Source: an uncultured Eubacteriales bacterium (GTDB lineage Bacteria > Bacillota > Clostridia > Oscillospirales > Acutalibacteraceae). From it: a stretch of 64,000 bases of DNA. The notes below the pieces were generated by a model. It was not told the origin of the DNA, made no database searches, and was given only the letters and a program-made list of their open reading frames with translations. The stretch lies in the NCBI GenBank assembly GCA_949068525.1, contig CARTIQ010000002.1, positions 1 to 64,000 on the forward strand, given 5' to 3'. Made by a program: the position numbers and the translations under genes. Shown one piece after another: positions 17,401 through 25,050 of this stretch. Numbering within the stretch: position 1 is the stretch's first letter; the number at the start of each line of letters is the position of its first letter.

Positions 17401-17957
17401 ATCCGCAACTCCTCCTTCAGACCGTGGTTCTGCAGCTCCAAGTAAAAATTGCCTTCTCCAAAGATTTCCCGATAGTTTAGAGCTATCTGCTTTGCCGCAT
17501 AGTAGTCGTTTCGGTTCAGTGCGCGCGGAACAGCTCCCGCAAGGCACGCAGAAAGCGCGATCAGGCCATCGCTGTGCTGACGAAGTAAGGCCTCATCTAT
17601 TCTTGGCTTGTTGTAAAAGCCCTCGATAAACGACTGCGACACCATTTTGATCAGGTTTTGGTAACCCGCATTGTTCTTGCACAGCAAAATCAGGTGGTAA
17701 ATTTCAGAGTCGAACTCCCGCACTTTGTCGAACCGGCTGCGCTTTGCCACATAAACTTCGCACCCGATGATCGGTTTTATGCCCTCTTTTTTTGCCTCCT
17801 TGTAAAAGTCCATAACACCATACATACTGCCGTGATCAGTTATCGCTATGGCTGGCTGTCCCAGTTCCTTCGCCATTTTTACCATATCTTTAATCCTGCA
17901 AGCGCCGTCCAGCAAGCTATACTCGCTGTGTACATGCAGGTGCACAAATTCGCTCAT
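14457..17957 (-). CDS. dnaE: DNA polymerase III alpha subunit, DnaE
   Basis: The 1166-residue protein has the full DnaE layout. An N-terminal PHP domain covers residues 1-200 (HLHVHSEYSLLDGACRI, AITDHGSMYGV). The family C polymerase palm and fingers carry the catalytic acids in VSMPDFDIDF (about 390-400) and LLKMDFLGLRTL (about 550). A tandem HhH region and a C-terminal OB fold follow (KILAIISEVKLKTSKNNN). No exonuclease insertion is present, so this is DnaE, not PolC. The ATG follows GAGGAAGACGAA. It reads away from fur with a 134-bp divergent gap. Confidence 0.97.
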   Translation of the reverse strand: MSEFVHLHVHSEYSLLDGACRIKDMVKMAKELGQPAIAITDHGSMYGVMDFYKEAKKEGIKPIIGCEVYVAKRSRFDKVREFDSEIYHLILLCKNNAGYQNLIKMVSQSFIEGFYNKPRIDEALLRQHSDGLIALSACLAGAVPRALNRNDYYAAKQIALNYREIFGEGNFYLELQNHGLKEELRILPMLARLSKETGIQMVATNDCHYITQEDSRMHEILLCIQTNHTVEDDDKMDFGTDQVYIKSEAEMRALFDSYEGAIENTAKIAEQCNVEFEFGKTKLPQFDVPAGQDHYEYFKAQCYKGLREKYGENPDKKVVERLEYELSTIKSMGYVDYYLIVNDFVSYAKSVGIAVGPGRGSGAGSLAAYCIGITGIDPIKYNLLFERFLNPERVSMPDFDIDFCYVRRQEVIDYVIRKYGSDHVAQIITFGTMAARGAIRDVGRVLAMPYAQVDSVAKLVPMELGVTIQKALETSPELKKKYEESSQVKDLIDMAQKLEGMPRHASTHAAGVVITERPVSEYVPLAKNDEAIVTQFTMTNLEELGLLKMDFLGLRTLTVIKDTEKIINRAEPGFRVEDIDLHDAEVFAMMAKGQTQGVFQYESVGMKNVLMQLKPDSIEDLIAVISLYRPGPMSSIPQYIENRHHPDKIKYKHPLLEDILAVTYGCIVYQEQVMQIFRKLAGFSLGQADIVRRAMSKKKKDVMEREHQIFIHGLVGEDGSVEVEGCIRRGISEEVASSIYSEIESFASYAFNKSHAAAYALISYQTAFLKCKYPKEYMASLITSVFDNINKVVEYIEECKNLGIGVLPPDVNESEAAFAVSGENIRFGLLAIKSLGRAPTDRILEERKNGKFTSLYDFCKRMYTKDVQKKVVESLIKGGAFDNMGANRRQMLTVLDGIFEGLLAEKRNNIEGQMGFFDTMQMTEAREPIKMPELTEFSQTELLKMEKEITGLYLSGHPLSEFAELIKSQHYAKISDIVNCAREEVPKYKDGDRIKILAIISEVKLKTSKNNNTFAYVSIEDVYGTMEMMVFGSVLEKSSFLLREGNIVELHARISVREDEAPKLMCDEVVEAPKLSEIGEQSGTQEPQKPTKNPGLYIKVKSKLSEEYERVMLLLSIFEGGTPVYIFLEDEKKLVQAPRKMWIAKNDVLIEELKNKIGERNVALRD

Positions 17958-18023
17958 TTCGTCTTCCTCGCAAAAAAATTCTCCCTTAAATTATACAACT
18001 TTTTCGTGCTAAAAGAAAGACCG

Positions 18024-18052
18024 TTGACATTTTTAATTTTTTCTGATAAAAT
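18024..18052 (+). promoter_or_regulatory. Strong sigma-A promoter of the fur-znu operon
   Basis: A perfect TTGACA (18024-18029) and TAAAAT (18047-18052) with 17-nt spacing place the transcription start near 18059, inside the Fur-box-like operator that follows. Confidence 0.88.
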
Positions 18053-18056
18053 TATT

Positions 18057-18075
18057 GAGAATGGTTTTCATTAAC
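18057..18075 (+). promoter_or_regulatory. Fur/Zur-box-like operator
   Basis: GAGAATGGTTTTCATTAAC matches the classical 19-bp Fur box GATAATGATAATCATTATC at 14 of 19 positions and keeps the inverted AATG/CATT arms. It overlaps the predicted start of transcription of the operon that encodes a Fur-family repressor and a zinc-type transporter, so metal-dependent autorepression is likely. Whether the metal is zinc, iron or manganese is inferred only from the transporter. Confidence 0.7.
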
Positions 18076-18091
18076 CAAAAAAAGGTAACTT

Positions 18092-18511
18092 GTGGGTGAT
18101 GTTTTGCAAGAATCCAGAAATACTCGGCAACGAGAGCTTATTTTAAACTGCTTAAAACAGAATTCTTCTCGGCATTTGACTATTTGCGAAATTCAGCATT
18201 TGCTCGATTATGCTGGGAATTCTGTGGGTACTGCAACCATATATCGGCACCTTAGTCGCCTTTTGGAGCTTAATATTGTGCGCAAGTTTAAGTTGGACGG
18301 TCAAAGTGGCGCTTGCTATCAGTATGTCGAGGATCGCGAGGTTTGCTGTGCGCACTTTCACTTGATTTGCTCGGTTTGTTCGCGGACTGTACATTTTCAG
18401 GATAAGGGCTTGATTTCCCTGTTTCGCCGGATCAATCGGACACGGGCCTTTCAGATTGATCTGCCAAAGACTGTCTTTTATGGCGTTTGCGAAAAATGTT
18501 TGTCTAAATGA
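18092..18511 (+). CDS. Fur-family metalloregulator (Zur-type by context)
   Basis: The 139-residue protein has the Fur winged helix (TRQRELILNCLKQNS, the recognition helix in VGTATIYRHLSRLLEL) and a C-terminal dimer domain with HFHLICSVC. It has the two Cys pairs that hold the structural zinc (C93/C96 and C133/C136). As the first gene of an operon with znuA, znuC and znuB under a Fur-box-like operator, a zinc-uptake repressor (Zur) is the best guess, but sequence alone does not separate Zur, Fur and PerR. The start is GTG with AAGG 6 nt upstream. Confidence 0.88.
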   Translation: MGDVLQESRNTRQRELILNCLKQNSSRHLTICEIQHLLDYAGNSVGTATIYRHLSRLLELNIVRKFKLDGQSGACYQYVEDREVCCAHFHLICSVCSRTVHFQDKGLISLFRRINRTRAFQIDLPKTVFYGVCEKCLSK

Positions 18512-18569
18512 CCTGTGAGTTCTGGCTTTTGTGGCCATATTTAGATATTTTAGAAAGGCGTTGGATTTT

Positions 18570-19577
18570 TTGAGTTGGTTTTGCAACAAAAAATGGTACC
18601 TTTGGGCTGGCTTTATGACGGCGTTTTTGGCTTTTTCTGCTTTTGCGATTATTAATTTGTCTGGCTGCAGGGGCACGGCCTCAGAGGCTACTCACGAGCA
18701 CAAGAAGATTCGCGTTGTGGCTTCGCTTTTTCCTCAGTTTGACTTTGCCTGCCAGATTGCCGGCGACCGCGCGGAAGTCGATTTGCTGCTGCCTCCTGGT
18801 GTGGAGAGTCATAGCTTTGACCCCAGTCCTGCCGATATTCTGAGGATTTCGAGCTCCGATGTTTTTCTTTATACCAGCAAGGAGATGGAGCCTTGGGCAG
18901 ACAGGACAGCTGACAGCATTAAGGCCAATGGACCGGAGATTTATAATGTTTCGCATGGGATTGACCTTTTGAAGATGCCTTGCCATCACGGCGAGGACAG
19001 TAACTCTGACGGCGATGCCCACTGCGAAGAAGGGCACCACCACGATCACGGTCTTGACCCCCATATTTGGCTCGACCCTACTTTGGCCGCCAAAATGGTG
19101 GATAATATCGCTACGGCTTTTTGCGATCGTGATCCGGAGAATCGCGATTATTACCAAACTAACGCCGAATGTTACAAGCAGAAATTGCTTGAGCTTGATT
19201 CTAAATTTATGGACATGATTAATGCATCCCGCCATAAAGCTATTGTTTTTGCGGGCCGATTTGCTCATCTTTATTTTGTTAATCGCTACGGACTTGAGTA
19301 TATATCGGCTTTTAAAAGCTGCTCTTCTGACTCTGATCCCAGCGTTAAGCGGATTGCTAAGATTATAGATTTCATTCGGACGCATAGCGTGCCTGTTGTT
19401 TATTATGAGGAATCCTCTGAGCCCAAGGTGGCTGCCTCTATTACCGAACAAACTGGCACTCGGGCGCTGCCGTTCTATGCTATTCACAATGTTACCAAAG
19501 AGCAGCTGAGCCGCGGGGTTACTTACCTTGACCTGATGTACGAAAATTTTGAAAATTTGAAGCAGGGGCTAAATTAA
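18570..19577 (+). CDS. znuA: Zinc/manganese ABC transporter substrate-binding lipoprotein, ZnuA/AdcA-like
   Basis: This cluster A-I metal-binding lipoprotein has a basic start, one hydrophobic signal helix and a lipobox (LSGC). Metal sites follow: ESHSFDPSP (first His), an Asp/Glu/His-rich flexible loop with clustered His before LDPHIWLDP (second His), and YYEESSEPK near the end. The loop suggests zinc. The usual third His before the YGL motif is replaced: the sequence reads FAGRFAHLYFVNRYGL, a variant I associate with gut Clostridia. The start is uncertain. I chose TTG at 18570 (AAAGG 11 nt upstream); GTG at 18531 is also open. Confidence 0.88.
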   Translation: MSWFCNKKWYLWAGFMTAFLAFSAFAIINLSGCRGTASEATHEHKKIRVVASLFPQFDFACQIAGDRAEVDLLLPPGVESHSFDPSPADILRISSSDVFLYTSKEMEPWADRTADSIKANGPEIYNVSHGIDLLKMPCHHGEDSNSDGDAHCEEGHHHDHGLDPHIWLDPTLAAKMVDNIATAFCDRDPENRDYYQTNAECYKQKLLELDSKFMDMINASRHKAIVFAGRFAHLYFVNRYGLEYISAFKSCSSDSDPSVKRIAKIIDFIRTHSVPVVYYEESSEPKVAASITEQTGTRALPFYAIHNVTKEQLSRGVTYLDLMYENFENLKQGLN

Positions 19578-19578
19578 C

Positions 19579-20289
19579 ATGAGTCTTATCGAGATCCGCC
19601 AGCTGGACGTCACTTATCGTGTTGGCTACAAAACTGTTTTTGTTTTGCGGGACATTAATTTGGAGGTTAACTGCGGCGATTACGTCTGCATTATTGGCAA
19701 CAATGGCACTGGAAAGAGCACTTTGATTAAGTCGATTTTGGGTCTTGTACCCCTTGCTCGCGGGAGTATTAAAATTGGCTGTCCTCGCAATTGTATCTCT
19801 TATTTGCCACAGAATATCGGGATTCCTTTTGACTTCCCTGCTACTGTTGAGGAAATTGTTATCTCTGGTACTCAGCGTGCCCAGTGTGGCCGTAAATTTC
19901 GGTTGCCCTTTTACTCTAAAGAAGACCGAGACCTTACTGCTGCCGCTTTGGAGAAGGCTAGGATTACTCCTTTGGCTCGACGTCGATTTGGCGAGCTCTC
20001 TGGCGGGCAGCAACAACGCGTCTTGTTTGCTCGCGCTATTGTTAAAAAACCTAAGCTTTTGATTTTGGATGAGCCCTGCACTGGTCTTGATTTCGATACT
20101 GCCGAAAATTTTTATAGTCTTATTCACCGCGTCAACTCTGAGGACGGGGTTACTGTCGTTATGGTTTCGCACGATTTGCCTGCTGCTAAAAAGTTTGCCT
20201 CTAGAGTTGCCTTTTTGAACGGTGAACTTAAGTTTTTTGGTTCTTTTTCTGAGTGGGAAAAATATAGTTTGTATGGTGGTTGCTTATGA
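19579..20289 (+). CDS. znuC: Metal ABC transporter ATPase, ZnuC-like
   Basis: The 236-residue ATPase has Walker A GNNGTGKST, the Q-loop in SYLPQNIGIPFDFPATVEEI, the signature LSGGQQQRV, Walker B LLILDEPCTGLD and a switch His in MVSHD. It powers the ZnuB permease at the inner face of the membrane. It starts one base after the znuA stop and overlaps znuB by 4 bp, so the three are one operon. No unusual residues are seen. Confidence 0.93.
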   Translation: MSLIEIRQLDVTYRVGYKTVFVLRDINLEVNCGDYVCIIGNNGTGKSTLIKSILGLVPLARGSIKIGCPRNCISYLPQNIGIPFDFPATVEEIVISGTQRAQCGRKFRLPFYSKEDRDLTAAALEKARITPLARRRFGELSGGQQQRVLFARAIVKKPKLLILDEPCTGLDFDTAENFYSLIHRVNSEDGVTVVMVSHDLPAAKKFASRVAFLNGELKFFGSFSEWEKYSLYGGCL

Positions 20290-21125
20290 GTCTTAATGAG
20301 CTTTTTTCTGTTTTGTCGTACCCTTTTATGATTCGCGCTATTATTGTTGGCGTTTTGGTCTCTTTTTGTGCATCTTTGCTGGGGGTTATTCTCGTTTTAA
20401 AGCGTTACTCGCTTATTGGGCACGGTTTGTCGGACGTTGGATTTGCCGCTTTGGCTTTGGCTTTGGCTATTGGGGCTTCGCCTATTTACTTTGCTACGCC
20501 CATTGTTATCGCCGCTTCCTTTATTATCATGTACGTCAGCCAAAATAAGCGGATTAACGGTGATGTTGCTATTGGGATTTTCTCTACCGGCGCTTTGTCT
20601 TTTGGGATCATCATTACCGCCATTTCTAAGGGCTTTAATATGGACATTTACAGCTATATGTTCGGCAGCGTTCTTGCTATGAGCTCTTTTGACGTTGTTG
20701 TAAGCGTCATTTTGTCGATTGTTGTTATTGCTACTTTTGTTATTTTTTATAATCGGCTTTTTATCGTTACTACGGACGAGGAGTTTGCTCGGGCTATTGG
20801 CATTAATGTTACTTTTTATCAGTTTTTGATTTCTTTTCTTACCGCACTTACTGTTGTAATTGGCATGCGCATGATCGGCACACTTTTGATCTCTAGCCTT
20901 ATTATTTTCCCCGCGATTATTGCTCGGCGGTTTGTTCGCAGTTTTAAGTATCTTGTTGCGCTGTCTGCTTTGATCTCTGTTTTTTGCTTTATTTGGGGCA
21001 TTTTGATTTCTTTCTTTTTTAATCTCCCCACTGGAGCGGGCATTGTTCTGGTTAATATTATTTTGCTTGCTCTTTCTTCCTTTTTTAGTACGATTTTCTC
21101 TCGTATTAACTGTCACTCTGCGTGA
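20286..21125 (+). CDS. znuB: Metal ABC transporter permease, ZnuB-like
   Basis: The 279-residue protein has eight or nine membrane helices of the ABC-3 family, with SLIGHGLSDVGFAALALALAIG in the region that meets the ATPase and GMRMIGTLLISSLIIFPAI late in the chain. I chose the ATG at 20286, which overlaps the znuC stop as ATGA, over a TTG two codons earlier. It is the end of the fur-znuACB operon. No clear terminator follows. Confidence 0.92.
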   Translation: MSLNELFSVLSYPFMIRAIIVGVLVSFCASLLGVILVLKRYSLIGHGLSDVGFAALALALAIGASPIYFATPIVIAASFIIMYVSQNKRINGDVAIGIFSTGALSFGIIITAISKGFNMDIYSYMFGSVLAMSSFDVVVSVILSIVVIATFVIFYNRLFIVTTDEEFARAIGINVTFYQFLISFLTALTVVIGMRMIGTLLISSLIIFPAIIARRFVRSFKYLVALSALISVFCFIWGILISFFFNLPTGAGIVLVNIILLALSSFFSTIFSRINCHSA

Positions 21126-21142
21126 GCCCGTATTGCTCGTTA

Positions 21143-21172
21143 TTGCAAAGTGCTTGTTTTTTGTGGTATAAT
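21143..21172 (+). promoter_or_regulatory. Sigma-A-type promoter of fakA-recG
   Basis: TTGCAA (21143-21148) and a perfect TATAAT (21167-21172) with 18-nt spacing lie about 75 nt before the fakA start. Confidence 0.7.
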
Positions 21173-21246
21173 TGTTTTTGGATTTTTGGGGCTTTTTATT
21201 TATTTTAACTTTCGCTTTTTAGCCCCATTATAAAGGAGAGTTCACT

Positions 21247-22911
21247 TTGATTACTGGAAATTGTCTTTTGAATGCTATTATTTCGGGGTCTAACAATATT
21301 AACAAAAACAAGAGTTTGGTTGATAAACTGAATATTTTTCCTGTGCCAGACGGCGACACGGGCACCAATATGTCGATGACTATGAGCTCGGCTGTGGTTG
21401 AGCTGCAAAAGGCTGGTACAGATTTGCCTATTGGGAAGGTAGCCTCTTTGGCGGCTTCATCCCTTTTGCGTGGTGCTAGGGGAAACTCTGGGACTATTTT
21501 GTCGCTTTTGTTTAGAGGCTTTTCCAAGGGCCTTTGCGACCTTGAAAATGCTACTGGTCGCGATTTGGTGAATGCTCTGGCTATTGGCGTGGATTCGGCT
21601 TACAAGGCTGTTATGAAACCTGCAGAAGGCACTATGCTTACGGTCGCGCGCGTTGCTTTTGAGAAAGGCAAGGCTGCATCTAATATTAGCGACGATGTTG
21701 TTTACGTTTGGGAGGAAATTTGTAGGGGCGCTGCGGAAGCTTTGGCTACTACACCAGATTTATTGCCTGTTTTGAAAAAGGCGGGTGTTGTAGATGCCGG
21801 CGGAAAAGGCCTTTGTTTGATTTTTGAGGGGATGATGTCCGTATTTAAGGATGGCACGATTATTTCGGACGACGCTCCTTCTGGCGGGGGGGCTACCGCC
21901 CAAATTTTTGACGACGACTTTGGTGCCACTATTAGCGCTTTTGATGAGGAGATTAACTTTACCTATTGTACGGAGTTTATTGTTGGCCGAGATGCTTCTG
22001 TTACTGTTCTGCCTGAGGATTTGCGCACTTACTTGGAGGGAATTGGCGACTGTGTAGTTGTTGTGGACGATGACGAGATTATCAAAGTCCATGTGCACAC
22101 CGAGGATCCGGGTTTGGCCTTGCAAGAAGCGCTTAACTTCGGCCAGCTATTAAAGGTTAAAGTCGAGAACATGCGCGAGCAAAACAAGGCTGTTAAGGAG
22201 TCTTCTGCTGATTCGTCACGCCCTTCGTTGGCCCCGGTTGAGCCTGTTGAAGAGATTGGATTTGTTTCTGTTGCCGCGGGCGACGGGCTGCGGGCTTTGT
22301 TTAAAGATCTTGGCTGCTTGCAAGTTGTTAGCGGAGGTCAAACTATGAACCCCAGTGTAGAGGACATCTTGCAGGCTGTTATGGCTACACCTGCCCGAAA
22401 TGTCTTTGTTCTACCGAATAATAAGAATATCATTTTGGCTGCGGAACAAGCTGTTTCGCTATGCGAGGACCGCAAAATTATTGTTTTGCCCACTCGCACG
22501 GTGCCTCAGGGAGTTGCTGCTATGCTGGCTTTTAGCTCCGAGGCTAATGTTACAGAGAATTTTCGGCTGATGAGCGCTGCTATTGAGCATGTAAAGTCCG
22601 GCCAAGTTACCTTTGCAGCCCGCAACTCCGAGTACGGCGGCTTTAAGATTAAGAAGGACGACATTTTGGCTTTTTCTAGCGGCAAGCTGCTTTTTAAGGC
22701 CAAAGACCCCGTTAAGGCCGTTGTTAAGCTGGTCCACTCTTTGACCGACAAGCACACTGCCTTCGTTACTATCATTTACGGACATCAGATTGCCGAGATA
22801 CAAGCTGATTCAGCCCTTAAACAGATCCAGACTAAACTTGGCTCACGTGTTGATGTGACTTTGATTAATGGTCAGCAGCCGCTTGATTATTTCATCGTTT
22901 CTGTGGAATGA
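21247..22911 (+). CDS. fakA: Fatty acid kinase ATP-binding subunit FakA (YloV-like)
   Basis: The 554-residue protein starts with a DhaL/DAK nucleotide-binding domain (residues 1-200). It contains FPVPDGDTGTNMSMT and LLRGARGNSGTILS, which bind Mg-ATP, and KAGVVDAGGKGL. A middle domain carries the conserved CTEFIV and HVHTEDPG segments, and the C-terminal domain is an EDD-like fold. FakA phosphorylates fatty acids held by a DegV-type FakB partner. A DegV protein is encoded at 47995. The start is TTG with AGGAG 8 nt upstream. recG follows 30 bp later, an arrangement common in Bacillota. Confidence 0.93.
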   Translation: MITGNCLLNAIISGSNNINKNKSLVDKLNIFPVPDGDTGTNMSMTMSSAVVELQKAGTDLPIGKVASLAASSLLRGARGNSGTILSLLFRGFSKGLCDLENATGRDLVNALAIGVDSAYKAVMKPAEGTMLTVARVAFEKGKAASNISDDVVYVWEEICRGAAEALATTPDLLPVLKKAGVVDAGGKGLCLIFEGMMSVFKDGTIISDDAPSGGGATAQIFDDDFGATISAFDEEINFTYCTEFIVGRDASVTVLPEDLRTYLEGIGDCVVVVDDDEIIKVHVHTEDPGLALQEALNFGQLLKVKVENMREQNKAVKESSADSSRPSLAPVEPVEEIGFVSVAAGDGLRALFKDLGCLQVVSGGQTMNPSVEDILQAVMATPARNVFVLPNNKNIILAAEQAVSLCEDRKIIVLPTRTVPQGVAAMLAFSSEANVTENFRLMSAAIEHVKSGQVTFAARNSEYGGFKIKKDDILAFSSGKLLFKAKDPVKAVVKLVHSLTDKHTAFVTIIYGHQIAEIQADSALKQIQTKLGSRVDVTLINGQQPLDYFIVSVE

Positions 22912-22941
22912 TCCGTCGGCCGCCCCGATGGAGGCTGCGTT

Positions 22942-24984
22942 ATGGCATCTTTGTTTGAGATGGATATCCAATTTTTAAAGGGGATCGGTAGCGCGCGTAA
23001 GGCCTTGTTTGAGAAGCTTAAGGTGACTACTGTTGGCGCTCTGCTGCGGTTTTACCCTCGCTGCTATGAGGATTGGTCTTACGTTTGCGAGATTGCTTCT
23101 GCGCCCGACGGCAAGCCCTGCTGTATTCGTGCTCGAGTTGTTTCTCCCGTTGTGGAGCACTTTGTCCGCCGAGGCATGACTCTCTATAAGGTGCGGGTTT
23201 GCGACTCCGCTAACTGCCTCGATATCACGTTTTTTAATAATCGGTTTGTGAAAAGTGCGCTGACCGTTGGTAGTGAGTTATTGTTTTATGGTATGGTTAA
23301 GCGGGTTTTTAATCGGTTTGAGATGGTTTCGCCCCATTTTACGCCTGTCGACAAGGCTCCTGCCTTGCGGCCCATTTATCCGCAGACTTTGGGCTTGACG
23401 TCCCGCCAAATTGAGGCTGCCGTTAAGAATGCTCTCACTTTGCTACCGGAAACTGTCCATGACCCCATTCCCGCCGCCATTCGGCAAAAATTCGGCTTAT
23501 GCGATCTGAAGCTTGCTGTTGAGAATATTCATTTTCCTAAAAGCCCTGACAGTTTGGCCTTGGCGCGCAGGCGGATTATTTTTGAAGAACTATTATTGCT
23601 GCAGATTGGGCTTTCTCGGGTTAAGGCGCTTTGTCGGAGTGCGAATAAATTTAAGGTTTTGCGCGATTTTTCTGATGAGTTCTGGTCTTTTTTGCCGTTT
23701 AAACCCACTAAGGCGCAGGCTCGCATTGCCTGTGAATGCATCTCTGACATGATGGGCGAAACCGCTATGAACAGGCTTATTCAGGGTGATGTTGGTTCCG
23801 GAAAAACTGCTGTGGCAGCGGCTTTGTGCTATTCTGCTGTTAAATCCGGCATGCAGGTAGCCTTTATGGTGCCTACGGAAATCTTGGCTGAGCAGCACTT
23901 TGCATTTTTTAAGAATGTTTTAGGTGCCACTGGAATGCGGGTTGAACTTTTGACAGGTTCTACGCCTCGTGCCAAAAAGCGCCGTATAAAGGACTTTTTG
24001 GAGGTTAGGGCTATTGACCTCATCATTGGGACGCATGCTATCTTGACCGACGACGTTTACTTCGGTAATTTGGGGCTTGTTATCACGGATGAACAGCATC
24101 GATTCGGCGTTTCTCAACGTGCCAAGCTGATCTCCAAGGGCGAGGCGCCTCACGTTGCCGTTATGTCGGCCACCCCGATTCCGCGCACCCTCGCTATGAT
24201 AGTTTACGGCGATTTGGATATCTCAGTTTTGGACGAAATTCCGCCAGGACGCCAAAATATCGATACTTTTTATATTTCTGGCGAGAAACGGGCGCGCGCT
24301 TACGGTTTTATCAAAAAAATTATCGATGAGGGGCGTCAGGCCTACATTGTCTGCCCTTTAATCGACTGCGAGGACTCGGAATTGGCTTCGGCTCAGCAAT
24401 ACGCAAAAAAGCTTTCGGAAGAGCACTTTTGCGGTTACCGAGTCGGTTTGCTTCACGGCAAGATGGGATCTCGCGAGAAAAATTATATCATGTCTGCCTT
24501 TTTGGCAGGCGAGATCGACATTTTGGTTTCTACTACTGTTATTGAGGTTGGTGTTGATGTACCGAATTCCGTTGTTATGTTGATTGAAAATGCCGAACGC
24601 TTTGGGCTTTCTCAGCTGCATCAATTGCGCGGGCGCGTTGGTCGCGGGGTTCACAAGTCCTACTGCATTTTGGTTTCGGACACCAAAAACGACGAGACTC
24701 TTCGCCGTTTGCACACCGTTTGTGCCACTAACGACGGGCTTAAAATCGCGGAGGAGGACCTTAAAGCCCGCGGCCCTGGCGATTTCATTGGTTCTCGGCA
24801 GCACGGTTTGCCAGATTTGCGTCTTGCCGGTTTGATCGGTGATGTCCGCATTCTTAATGAATCCAAGTCCGCGGCGACGGAGATTTTGCACAGTGATCCG
24901 GATTTGGCGTCCGAAGAAAACCGTGTCCTGAAGGCCGAAGTCGTGCGTTTGTTTAGCAGCATCAATGGTGGTTTCTCTTTTTAA
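22942..24984 (+). CDS. recG: ATP-dependent DNA helicase RecG
   Basis: The 680-residue protein has an N-terminal wedge OB fold (PCCIRARVVSPV) and a superfamily 2 helicase core: GDVGSGKT (Walker A), ITDEQHRFG (DExH box), MSATPIPRTL (motif III), STTVIEVGVDVPN and QLRGRVGRG (motif VI). The C-terminal part carries the RecG TRG region. RecG remodels stalled forks and Holliday junctions. The length is normal for the family, and a GGAGG site precedes the ATG. Confidence 0.97.
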   Translation: MASLFEMDIQFLKGIGSARKALFEKLKVTTVGALLRFYPRCYEDWSYVCEIASAPDGKPCCIRARVVSPVVEHFVRRGMTLYKVRVCDSANCLDITFFNNRFVKSALTVGSELLFYGMVKRVFNRFEMVSPHFTPVDKAPALRPIYPQTLGLTSRQIEAAVKNALTLLPETVHDPIPAAIRQKFGLCDLKLAVENIHFPKSPDSLALARRRIIFEELLLLQIGLSRVKALCRSANKFKVLRDFSDEFWSFLPFKPTKAQARIACECISDMMGETAMNRLIQGDVGSGKTAVAAALCYSAVKSGMQVAFMVPTEILAEQHFAFFKNVLGATGMRVELLTGSTPRAKKRRIKDFLEVRAIDLIIGTHAILTDDVYFGNLGLVITDEQHRFGVSQRAKLISKGEAPHVAVMSATPIPRTLAMIVYGDLDISVLDEIPPGRQNIDTFYISGEKRARAYGFIKKIIDEGRQAYIVCPLIDCEDSELASAQQYAKKLSEEHFCGYRVGLLHGKMGSREKNYIMSAFLAGEIDILVSTTVIEVGVDVPNSVVMLIENAERFGLSQLHQLRGRVGRGVHKSYCILVSDTKNDETLRRLHTVCATNDGLKIAEEDLKARGPGDFIGSRQHGLPDLRLAGLIGDVRILNESKSAATEILHSDPDLASEENRVLKAEVVRLFSSINGGFSF

Positions 24985-25050
24985 ATTAACTGTAAATCTC
25001 TCTGCTTCGGTGTTACTTCTGATTATAAAATTTGAAAATGGTGATGAAAT

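Noticed and set aside
17958..18091. Sharp strand switch near 18 kb as a possible replication origin
   Set aside because: No dnaA, dnaN or DnaA-box cluster; the gap is a normal divergent promoter region and strands switch again several times later.
18681..19487. Minus-strand 268-residue frame opposite znuA
   Set aside because: Fully inside a gene with strong family motifs on the other strand; no initiation signals.
20397..21116. Minus-strand 239-residue Asn/Lys-rich frame opposite znuB
   Set aside because: It is the antisense of a T-rich permease gene; low complexity, no ribosome site, no family.
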